This document shows, piece by piece, positions 1 to 6,234 of a stretch of DNA of 10,901 bases. Position 1 is the stretch's first letter, and each line of letters starts with the position of its first letter. The notes beneath the pieces are model-generated. The model was not told where the DNA came from. It saw only the letters and a list, made by a program, of their open reading frames with translations, and ran no database searches. The translations under genes were made by a program, and so were the position numbers. The stretch comes from Spirochaetota bacterium (GTDB lineage Bacteria > Spirochaetota > Spirochaetia > Treponematales > Breznakiellaceae), in the NCBI GenBank assembly GCA_023398155.1, contig JAEWSV010000370.1, positions 1 through 10,901 of the forward strand, given 5' to 3'.

Positions 1-1289
1 GGCACGCCGTAGGGTTCGTTCCGCCGCTTGCGCAGTTCCCGCGCGCGGTGGTCCGCCTCGGCGGCCTTTGCCGTCGCCGCTTCCTCCGCAGCCCGGGACT
101 TGGCTTCAGCGTCCGCCTCGGCTTCCGAAAGGGCGCGGCTCAAGTCGTCGTCCGGCGGGAGCGAGGCCGTCTCCGCATCCTCCGGTCCGTCCGGACTCCC
201 GTCCGCGCCCGGAGCCGCCTCCTTGTCCTCCGCGCGTTCGGCTTCCGCCGCAAGCTCCGCCTCATCGAGCCGCGCGCTATCGATTCCTTGGAAAGAGCTA
301 CCCGGTTCGGCAGCGTCGTCGAAAAAGGTCATCGGATCGATGATCTCCTCCGGCGCGCTGCCTTCGGATCCGCGGGAGAGGAGGGAGGAAAGATCCACGG
401 GCGGTGCCTCGTCTTCTCCCTGGAGGCGCTCATCGGCGCTTACGCGCTCCTCGACGCGGAGCGGCCCCATGGGAGTAAGGAACACGCCTTCGGCCTCGAG
501 CGCTTGAACGCCCGGGGATACGCCGGAGAGCTCCCGTTCCGCGGCCAAGCTGGAGAGCGGCTTGAGTTCCGGAAGATCCAGGGAGAAAGGCCGCGCGTCC
601 GCGCGCGCGTCGTCCCGGCCTTCCTCGGTAAGGCTCGGCGAAGTTTGGTTTTCCGAGATTCCGCTCTCGTTCTCCTTTGGAGGCGGCAGGAATCGTACGA
701 GGGGTGCGTAGGCTCCCCTCGAAACGCGTTCACTCGAAGAGCGCTCGCTCCAAGAGCGCTCGCTCGTCGAGGGATCGATCTTAGCGCGGCCGAGCTCCGG
801 GTCCGGCCTCGGCGAGGACCGCCGAGCGGCGGGGAACAGGGCCGCGGTGAGGGAGACGATGCCGAGGCACTCCAGTGCGGTAGCCGCGGCGATTATGGAG
901 GTGATGCCGCGGATCCCCATGCTCTCCAAGAGCGGGAACCGGCCAAAGGTATCGGCCGGATCGCGCAGGAGAGCGACCCCCGCCGCGAGCGTCAGGAACG
1001 GCACGACGGTGCAACTGAGGGCGAAGATGCGGTCGGGTCGATACGCGCGATCCGCGAGGATGAGGGCCGCGATCAAGAGGTAGGCGGGCACGAGGAAGGC
1101 GAGATACCCGTAGGCTTCAAAAAAGAAAGCCCCGGGAGCGGCGAGGAGGGGAATGCGGTCAAGCGATGCCGCGATTATGGAGAGGGTCAGCACGGCCGCC
1201 GCGGACGCCAGGATGACGGCGCCGGCGGTCGTAAGGCCCGGAAAGACGGACTTAGGCTCGTTCTCGAGCGGGGACGATGTTTGAGGCAC
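1..1289 (-). CDS. ftsK: FtsK/SpoIIIE-type DNA translocase, N-terminal part (cut by window edge)
   Basis: This is a partial gene of 429 visible codons that runs off the left edge. It starts at GTG 1289-1287, because an in-frame TAG (1295-1293) lies two codons upstream and a GGAGG (1305-1301) precedes it by 11 nt. The protein opens with four hydrophobic segments at about residues 22-41, 57-79, 88-108 and 128-152, the layout of the FtsK 4TM membrane domain. A linker of about 260 residues follows, rich in Asp, Glu, Ala and Ser, and ends in a basic, helical Ala/Glu/Arg stretch and RKRRNEPYGV at the edge. FtsK proteins anchor at the septum and pump chromosomal DNA during division. The motor with its Walker motifs and the gamma domain would lie outside the window, so the call rests on topology, linker and the basic end of the linker. 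It lies 79 bp downstream of the transglycosylase gene, on the same strand. An unrelated four-helix membrane protein with a long acidic tail remains possible. Confidence 0.68.
   Translation of the reverse strand, partial: MPQTSSPLENEPKSVFPGLTTAGAVILASAAAVLTLSIIAASLDRIPLLAAPGAFFFEAYGYLAFLVPAYLLIAALILADRAYRPDRIFALSCTVVPFLTLAAGVALLRDPADTFGRFPLLESMGIRGITSIIAAATALECLGIVSLTAALFPAARRSSPRPDPELGRAKIDPSTSERSWSERSSSERVSRGAYAPLVRFLPPPKENESGISENQTSPSLTEEGRDDARADARPFSLDLPELKPLSSLAAERELSGVSPGVQALEAEGVFLTPMGPLRVEERVSADERLQGEDEAPPVDLSSLLSRGSEGSAPEEIIDPMTFFDDAAEPGSSFQGIDSARLDEAELAAEAERAEDKEAAPGADGSPDGPEDAETASLPPDDDLSRALSEAEADAEAKSRAAEEAATAKAAEADHRARELRKRRNEPYGV
737..766. repeat. Two tandem copies of a 15-bp unit in the ftsK linker
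   Basis: The 14-mer AAGAGCGCTCGCTC occurs at 737-750 and again at 752-765, giving a 15-bp period. On the minus strand it encodes a repeated Ser-Glu-Arg-Ser motif in the translocase linker just after the fourth membrane helix. The unit also contains the palindrome GAGCGCTC. It is most simply a small in-frame duplication in a disordered linker. Confidence 0.6.
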
Positions 1290-1311
1290 GGACTATTGGA
1301 CCTCCGTAACG

Positions 1312-1339
1312 ATTATCGGCGCCGGGGCGCGAATGCAAA
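1312..1339 (-). promoter_or_regulatory. Possible weak sigma70 promoter for ftsK
   Basis: A GATAAT -10-like box (1317-1312) lies 16 nt downstream of TTTGCA (1339-1334), which matches four of six bases of the -35 consensus. It sits in the 79-bp gap between the transglycosylase stop and the ftsK GTG. The predicted start of transcription falls at about 1305, on the GGAGG itself, which leaves a very short leader. It could give ftsK its own transcription in addition to read-through from the upstream genes. The -35 is poor, so confidence is low. Confidence 0.28.
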
Positions 1340-1368
1340 AGCCGCGCGGCGTTCCATTCTACCCCTCA

Positions 1369-3672
1369 TCATTTTGGGAATATATCGGCGACGACCCGCT
1401 CCAAGGTCATTCCGTAGTAAAGATATCCGTATACGGCTGAAGCCGCAAGGACCTTCCTTCCGTAGTTTTGGGTCTCCGCCACCGGGATGGTTTCTAGGAA
1501 GAGGTCTTCCGGCAGGTCCTTCAGGTCGACGCGCCAACGCCGTACGCGGGACGGTCCGCCGTTGTAACCGAGGAGGGCCATGAGCGGACTACCCGCGCGC
1601 CTCGTTTGGTCGGCGAGGTACCACGCGCCGAGGACGGTGTTCGTCGCGGGGTCGCGTAAATCCGGTCCCTCCTCGGTCAGACGGATCGCCGCCTTTTTGC
1701 CGATACGGGACGCCACGTCGGCGGCCGTCGCCGGCATGAGCTGGGCGAGCCCGACGGCCCCCGCGCGCGAGACCACGTCGGGGATGAAGGCGCTCTCGGT
1801 CCGCACCAGGCCGAAGAGGATGGGCTCGCTGACCCCCCAAAGGCTCGCCGCCGCGCCGATCTCCGCCGCGAATGCGTGGGGATACAGGAGTTGCATGTCG
1901 CGGCGGTCCAGCCGATAGGCGGAGCGCTTCTGGAGTTGAGAAATGAACCTGAGCGAATCGCCCCATCGCCCCGCGGCCGCGAACGCTTCCGACAAGGCCG
2001 AAATAGCCGGAGGATCGAGGCGCGGAGAGGCTTCCTGGGCATATGGCATGGCCAGGTCGGCGCAGCCGAACGCGAAGAAGTCCAAGAGGAAGGCGAGCTC
2101 ATCCTCCACGGTCGGCTCCCCGGCGGCCGCTCCAACCGCGAAGGCGCGCCCCCCCTCCGCGCTCCCCGATGGGGAGAGCGAAGCACCCGCGCGGGCCGCG
2201 GCGAAACGGTCGAAGTCGTTCATCCGCTCTTCGGCGGGAATGGGGTCGACGTTCTCTCCGAGGTGCGAGGCGGCCAAACATCGATAATAGAACGAGGCCG
2301 AATCCGACTCGAAGGCGATACGGAAAAACCGCCGCGCGATTTCCGCGGGCTCGAACGCCGCGGGCATCGCGCCCTTACTCCCGGTGATCGCAGGCGACTT
2401 GTCCAACAGCTCCATCGGACGGCCGGCGCCGATATACCCGAGGGAGACGGCCCTGCCTATCACGTACGCATAACGGGCGATGGTAGCGGAATCGGCCACC
2501 GTTCGAACCGTCCGGAAAGCCTCCAGCAGAGAGGGCCAGTCCCGCTCCGCGACGAGCCGGCTGCAAAGCCGGTCCAGGAAATCGGTGAAATTCGAGCTCG
2601 AGCCCAAACTGGGCGCATAGCGGCGCAAGAGCGGCACGGCCGAGGCGGGCGATAGGGAAACCGCGTTATCCAAAAGGTACCAGACGCAGGCATCTCGTTG
2701 GACCGCGTCCGGCGACAGCGGCAGGGCTGCGGTGAATAGGAGATCGGCGCCGGCCGAGTCTCCGACCTGCTTGCGCATCCGCGCGGCGTAGAAGAGCAGG
2801 CGGAAGCGGACGGCGTTCGTTTCGCCGACGCTCAACGCGGAAGCGCCGGCGGGATCGGCGCCCGTCCTGAGGGACTCCTCCCAATCCAAGAAGAAACCGG
2901 CTCCCTCTTCCGCCGCGCCGCCGTATAGGAATGCCTTGCCGAGATCCGCGAGCAGTTCGCCGCGCAGATAGAAGTAAGATTTCCCGCCGGCGAGCACGCG
3001 GCGGAAGAAATACAATGCGTCGCGATACGAGCGGTCGTACACGAAGAGACGGCCCAACGCCGCCTGATCGTCCCGTTCGGAAAGGATGAGCCGGTCTACG
3101 GCCTTGAGCTCCCGATAGGTTCTGCGGTGCTCGGAGGAGACGGGAGTATCCAGGAAATACACGAGCGAGCGATCGCGGCCGTTCGGATCGGAGGTACGGA
3201 CGGCGGCGATCAGAGCGAAAGAAAAGTCCCGAGCGGTCTGCGCTAACGCTCCGTTCTCCCCATACAGGGCCTTGAGCTCGGCGTCCTCGCCCGCGGCCGC
3301 GAGGGCCTCGCCGAGGAGGGTACGCGCCGAAGCGTCATCCTGACGCTCCCGGAAAAGGGCGCGCGCGATGTCTACGGCCTTGCGTCGCCGATCCTCCGAA
3401 GATTCCGCGTCGCCCGGAGCGAGATACCGAGCCACGAGGGCCTTGGCCGATTCCCGGCGCACGGCGGAGGATTCCGCCTTGAGGGCGACCGAATACAGGG
3501 CCTCGGCGCGCGCTCCGTCTCCGGCCCGATCCGCGAGGAGGGCGGCGAAGTAGGGGGCCGACGGATCGATCCTCGCGACCTCCGACATCCGCGCCGCATC
3601 GCCTTCCAAGATGAAGCCGATATCACCCGCGGCGAGCCGTCGCGCCGCATCTTCTCGATCCAGGCCCAACAC
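1369..3672 (-). CDS. Slt70-type soluble/lipoprotein lytic murein transglycosylase
   Basis: The 767-residue product has a long alpha-helical, superhelix-like N-terminal region (about residues 1-600) and a C-terminal SLT goose-type lysozyme domain (about 611-767). Visible family motifs are RTESAF with catalytic Glu626, GLAQLMPATA (641-650), GYNGG (702-706) and ETIPVAETQNYGRKVL (727-742). Such enzymes cleave the MurNAc-GlcNAc bond of peptidoglycan in the periplasm and release 1,6-anhydroMurNAc. It is longer than E. coli Slt70 (about 645 residues), mainly in the helical part. GTG 3672 is the first ATG/GTG/TTG in the frame, but the frame stays open upstream and encodes a hydrophobic stretch ending in GLASCG, a convincing lipobox at 3699-3682. 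The true start is therefore probably near 3732 or 3765 at a non-standard codon, which would make this a lipoprotein. It lies just downstream of the LysM gene and 79 bp before ftsK, so co-transcription is likely. Confidence 0.9.
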   Translation of the reverse strand: MLGLDREDAARRLAAGDIGFILEGDAARMSEVARIDPSAPYFAALLADRAGDGARAEALYSVALKAESSAVRRESAKALVARYLAPGDAESSEDRRRKAVDIARALFRERQDDASARTLLGEALAAAGEDAELKALYGENGALAQTARDFSFALIAAVRTSDPNGRDRSLVYFLDTPVSSEHRRTYRELKAVDRLILSERDDQAALGRLFVYDRSYRDALYFFRRVLAGGKSYFYLRGELLADLGKAFLYGGAAEEGAGFFLDWEESLRTGADPAGASALSVGETNAVRFRLLFYAARMRKQVGDSAGADLLFTAALPLSPDAVQRDACVWYLLDNAVSLSPASAVPLLRRYAPSLGSSSNFTDFLDRLCSRLVAERDWPSLLEAFRTVRTVADSATIARYAYVIGRAVSLGYIGAGRPMELLDKSPAITGSKGAMPAAFEPAEIARRFFRIAFESDSASFYYRCLAASHLGENVDPIPAEERMNDFDRFAAARAGASLSPSGSAEGGRAFAVGAAAGEPTVEDELAFLLDFFAFGCADLAMPYAQEASPRLDPPAISALSEAFAAAGRWGDSLRFISQLQKRSAYRLDRRDMQLLYPHAFAAEIGAAASLWGVSEPILFGLVRTESAFIPDVVSRAGAVGLAQLMPATAADVASRIGKKAAIRLTEEGPDLRDPATNTVLGAWYLADQTRRAGSPLMALLGYNGGPSRVRRWRVDLKDLPEDLFLETIPVAETQNYGRKVLAASAVYGYLYYGMTLERVVADIFPK

Positions 3673-3739
3673 CGCGCCGGCCCCGCAGGATGCGAGGCCG
3701 ACGATGGCGAGGAAGGCTAATGCGATTGGAATGCGGGGA

Positions 3740-4702
3740 CTATTTCTTCGGGGGAATCCGGATATAGGTACCCGAGATGATGAGGTCGGGGTTGCGTATC
3801 TTGTTGAAACGCGCGATGCGCGGATAGAGCCAAGGATTGCGATAGAAAGCCTCCGAAATGTCCCACAGGGTATCGCCCCACGTGATCTTGTAGCGAACGC
3901 CCTCTTTGGGGATCGTCCGCGGCACTTTATACGATTTTACCGGCGCGGGCGGTCGCTTGCGGCTGACCGCGGGTGCCGGAGCCGGTTCGCTCACCGGCTC
4001 AGCGACGACCTCCGGTTCCGGGGCCGGCTCGGGAGCCGGGGCCGGCTGCTCTACCGCAGCCGCCGCTTCCGGTGCCGGGCTCGCCGCGGGGGCGGGTTCG
4101 ACGGGAGCGGGTTCGGCGGGAGCGGTCGCCGCCGGAGAGGTCGCCACGGCTCCATCGTCCGCGCTTCCGCGCCCGAAGACGAACCAAAGCAGACCGAGGA
4201 TGATGAGCAAAGCCGCGACGACGGCGGCAGCGACTGGCACCACCGGGAAGGCGCGCCGCTCGGCGACCGGAGGCTCTTTTTCGTTGGCCTCGTAGAGACC
4301 GCGGGGCGCTACGGTTTCCGGCTCCAGTTCGAAATCCGGGACCTCGTATGTCCGGTCCTGTTCCAACGCCTGCATGGACACCGAGAGGTGCTGGCGTTCG
4401 CCGTCCTCGGAAGCGTCCAGATCCGACGCCTCCGCGTTGAGTTCGTCGGTACCGTCAGAACCGATCACCAGCTCTATGGAAGGCTCGCCCTTCGGCTTCG
4501 GGGCGATCTGTTCCACGACCAGGCTGCCGATGTACTCGGCGTCGGCCATCGAGCGGGCGGCGCTTTTATACAGGTCGATCTGTACGCTCCGCTGCCCGTC
4601 GTGGACGGTGGTGAGAACAAGACGCTTCTTGACGGTCGATCCTTCTTCGATGACCGGATAGAATTCGCCGTTCGCGATCTTAATGCCGATGCTGGAAGCC
4701 AT
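3740..4702 (-). CDS. Hsp70-substrate-domain-like / transmembrane / LysM fusion protein
   Basis: The 320-residue product is a single-pass membrane protein. Residues 4-110 resemble the beta-sandwich substrate-binding domain of DnaK, with aligned features such as TTVHDGQRSVQI, ADAEYIG, IAPKPKGEPSIEL and a following DG..L..EA strand. No ATPase domain or helical lid is present. One membrane helix follows (about 151-177, preceded by ERR, so the head should be cytoplasmic). Next come a Pro/Ala/Glu-rich spacer (about 190-245) and a C-terminal LysM domain (about 269-318) that starts with YKITWGDTLWDIS and ends GTYIRIPPKK. LysM binds GlcNAc-containing glycan, so the tail probably contacts peptidoglycan in the periplasm. 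The start is ATG 4702, with GGAAGG (4717-4712) 9 nt upstream and a strong promoter before that. It is the first gene of the LysM-transglycosylase-ftsK run. LysM is certain; the DnaK-like head is a motif alignment from memory. Confidence 0.9.
   Translation of the reverse strand: MASSIGIKIANGEFYPVIEEGSTVKKRLVLTTVHDGQRSVQIDLYKSAARSMADAEYIGSLVVEQIAPKPKGEPSIELVIGSDGTDELNAEASDLDASEDGERQHLSVSMQALEQDRTYEVPDFELEPETVAPRGLYEANEKEPPVAERRAFPVVPVAAAVVAALLIILGLLWFVFGRGSADDGAVATSPAATAPAEPAPVEPAPAASPAPEAAAAVEQPAPAPEPAPEPEVVAEPVSEPAPAPAVSRKRPPAPVKSYKVPRTIPKEGVRYKITWGDTLWDISEAFYRNPWLYPRIARFNKIRNPDLIISGTYIRIPPKK
3968..4135. repeat. Low-complexity Pro/Ala/Glu-coding tract
   Basis: The tract is built from degenerate GCCGG, GGAGCC and GGGGCC blocks on the plus strand. 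On the minus strand it encodes the AP/EP-rich spacer (about residues 190-245) between the membrane helix and the LysM domain. Such rigid, extended spacers commonly reach across periplasmic distance. Similar short units make the tract prone to length change by slippage. Confidence 0.6.
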
Positions 4703-4726
4703 TGGCCGACACCTTCCTTTTTATCA

Positions 4727-4755
4727 ACTTTAGACGCGCATCCTACCTTTGTCAA
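4727..4755 (-). promoter_or_regulatory. Strong sigma70 promoter of the LysM-transglycosylase-ftsK cluster
   Basis: A perfect -35 TTGACA (4755-4750) is followed by a 17-nt spacer and TAAAGT (4732-4727, four of six matches). Transcription should start near 4720, giving a leader of about 18 nt that contains the GGAAGG ribosome site (4717-4712) before ATG 4702. Confidence 0.72.
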
Positions 4756-4772
4756 CGTCGCTCGCGTCCGCC

Positions 4773-4792
4773 GACCGGCGCCGAAGCCGGTC
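4773..4792. promoter_or_regulatory. Inverted repeat between two divergent promoters
   Basis: The perfect 7-bp arms GACCGGC (4773-4779) and GCCGGTC (4786-4792) flank a 6-nt spacer. The dyad lies between the two outward-facing -35 boxes (4755-4750 minus, 4797-4802 plus) and ends 4 bp before the plus-strand -35. This is where a shared operator could sit, but GC-rich dyads arise easily by chance and no adjacent regulator gene is visible. Confidence 0.35.
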
Positions 4793-4796
4793 TTCC

Positions 4797-4825
4797 TTGA
4801 CACTGCACGATACCCTACCGATAAT
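4797..4825 (+). promoter_or_regulatory. Strong sigma70 promoter of the TPR gene
   Basis: A perfect -35 TTGACA (4797-4802) is followed by a 17-nt spacer and GATAAT (4820-4825, five of six matches). Transcription would start at about 4832, only 2 nt before the ATG at 4834, so the message should be leaderless or nearly so. No Shine-Dalgarno sequence is visible upstream of that ATG, which agrees with this reading. Confidence 0.72.
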
Positions 4826-4833
4826 GGCACTAT

Positions 4834-6213
4834 ATGGTCGGCATCGTCCCCATTCTCATAGTCATCATCATACTCGCCGCCGTCCTTATCATCCTTTCGA
4901 TGCTGTCGGGCAAGCGGGGAGACCGTCCCGAACGGAAAAAGAAAGGCCGAGCCAAAGGGCGGGATACGCTCCTCAAGGAAGCGAATCGCAGGCTCGCCCA
5001 GAATCCCAAAGATCCGGACGCCCTGAGTAGCCTGGGCGACATCTACTACAGCGACGAGGCCTGGGACAAGGCGCTTAAGACCTACGAAGTGCTCGTAGAG
5101 CTCTGCGGCTCGAACTCCGACTTGGACGAGTTCGAGATCAATATGCGCTTCGGCATGGCGGCCATGAAGCTCGGTCGCCTCGAAGACGCCTACAAGGGCT
5201 TGGTGATCGCCAGGACGCTCAATCAGTCCAACTTCGAAGTGAATTATAACCTCGGCTACCTCGAATTTCTGAAAAAGAACTACGAAAAAGCCATCCAACT
5301 CCTGCAGCAGGCGCGCACGCAGGATCCCGAGCACGCTCCCACCCTCCGTTTTCTCGGACATGCCCATTTCCGGGTACAGAATTTCCGCGAATCGCTCGCG
5401 CTGCTCCGGAAGGCCATCGATCTGGAGCCTGAAGACAAGGATTCGCTTTACGCCATCGCCGAATGCTACTACGAACTCAACCAGACCGAACAGGCGATCA
5501 AGATATTCACCCACCTCAGGCCCGACCCCGTCCTCGGTCCGAACGCCTCGCTATTCGCCGGCACCATCCACTTGAACCAACACCAGTTCGCAAAGGCGAT
5601 CATGGACTTCGAGATCGGGCTCAAGCACGAGAACCTGAAGATGGAGACCGGGGTGGAGCTCAAGTACCGCCTCGCGATGGCGTACCTCAAGCAACAGGAA
5701 ATCGGCCGCTCGCTCGCCTATCTCCGGGACATCCAGGCCGGCTATCCGAACTACAAGGACGTCCCCGTACTCATCGCGAAATACCAGGAACTCAACGCGA
5801 ACAAGAACCTCCAGATCTTCCTCATGGCTCCGACGGGCGACTTCGTGACCCTCTGCCGCAAGGTATCGCTCGCCTACTTTCCTAAAGCCAAGGTCAAGAT
5901 CGTGGACATCTCGATCAACAAGAACGAGTGGGCGGATATCTTGGCGGAAGTCGAGACGCGCAAATGGCAGGACGTGGTCCTCTTCCGCTTCATCCGGACA
6001 ACCGGCACCGTAGGCGAGCTCACGCTGCGCGATTTCCATTCGCGGATCAAGGAACTCAAAGCAGGGAAGGGCTACTGCCTGACCACCGGCAACTTCAGCG
6101 ACGAGGCCAAGAAGTTCGTGGAAGCCCGCCTTATCGACCTCATCGAGAAGGACCGCATCGGCAAGATCCTGGATTCCGTGGACGCGAGCGTCACCTCGCT
6201 CCCCCTCGAGTGA
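4834..6213 (+). CDS. Membrane-anchored TPR protein with Mrr-like (degenerate nuclease-fold) C-terminal domain
   Basis: The 459-residue product begins with a very hydrophobic helix (residues 2-24) followed by a strongly basic stretch (27-43). This predicts an N-terminal anchor with the rest in the cytoplasm. Residues of about 60-310 form a run of tetratricopeptide repeats, for example VNYNLGYLEFLKKNYEKAIQ (136-155) and LYAIAECYYELNQTEQAIKI (205-224). TPR arrays are protein-docking scaffolds. The C-terminal part (about 325-447) resembles the Mrr-type restriction-endonuclease fold, with GKGYCLTTGNFSDEAKKFV (411-429) followed by LIDLIEKDRIGKIL. In active Mrr proteins a D...QxK signature precedes that segment. 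Here the equivalent region reads QDVVLFRFIRTTGTVGEL, so catalysis is unlikely. ATG 4834 is chosen because it includes the membrane helix and sits at the expected transcription start. The gene is divergent from the LysM operon and convergent with rsmG. TPR and anchor are secure; the Mrr link is a motif judgement. Confidence 0.88.
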   Translation: MVGIVPILIVIIILAAVLIILSMLSGKRGDRPERKKKGRAKGRDTLLKEANRRLAQNPKDPDALSSLGDIYYSDEAWDKALKTYEVLVELCGSNSDLDEFEINMRFGMAAMKLGRLEDAYKGLVIARTLNQSNFEVNYNLGYLEFLKKNYEKAIQLLQQARTQDPEHAPTLRFLGHAHFRVQNFRESLALLRKAIDLEPEDKDSLYAIAECYYELNQTEQAIKIFTHLRPDPVLGPNASLFAGTIHLNQHQFAKAIMDFEIGLKHENLKMETGVELKYRLAMAYLKQQEIGRSLAYLRDIQAGYPNYKDVPVLIAKYQELNANKNLQIFLMAPTGDFVTLCRKVSLAYFPKAKVKIVDISINKNEWADILAEVETRKWQDVVLFRFIRTTGTVGELTLRDFHSRIKELKAGKGYCLTTGNFSDEAKKFVEARLIDLIEKDRIGKILDSVDASVTSLPLE

Positions 6214-6218
6214 TCAGG

Positions 6219-6234
6219 CCGCGGATTACCGCGG
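6219..6234. terminator. Hairpin between the convergent TPR and rsmG genes
   Basis: CCGCGG (6219-6224) and CCGCGG (6229-6234) can pair as a 6-bp stem with an ATTA loop. The hairpin starts 5 nt after the TPR stop codon. The rsmG stop codon (TAA, 6228-6226) lies in the loop. The position suits a two-way transcription end, but neither strand has a following T-run, so a classical intrinsic terminator is not shown. Confidence 0.3.

Noticed and set aside
1341..1350. GCCGCGCGGC palindrome after the transglycosylase gene as a terminator
   Set aside because: The stem would leave a 2-nt loop and only four T follow. Read-through into ftsK is more plausible.
48..1583. 511-codon plus-strand open frame
   Set aside because: It is antisense to the FtsK-like gene and the end of the transglycosylase gene. 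Its product is Arg/Gly-rich with no recognisable domain, typical of a shadow frame in GC-rich DNA. The minus strand gives a coherent four-helix membrane protein.
3740..3760. LysM and transglycosylase as one gene split by a sequencing error
   Set aside because: The LysM protein ends in GTYIRIPPKK, a natural LysM terminus, and the next frame begins with its own export signal, so two genes are more likely. A recoding event or base error is kept as a possibility for the start problem only.
4824..4833. ATG at 4824 as the start of the TPR gene
   Set aside because: It overlaps the -10 box and is in a different frame from the TPR protein.
3611..4861. 416-codon plus-strand open frame
   Set aside because: It is antisense to the LysM gene and the start of the transglycosylase gene, runs through the divergent promoters, and its product is Arg-rich and featureless.
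4474..5514. 346-codon minus-strand open frame across the TPR gene
   Set aside because: It overlaps both divergent promoters and the TPR coding region and has no recognisable motif.
5806..6213. An active restriction endonuclease
   Set aside because: The expected D...QxK catalytic residues are not visible, and no methyltransferase or other defence gene is nearby.
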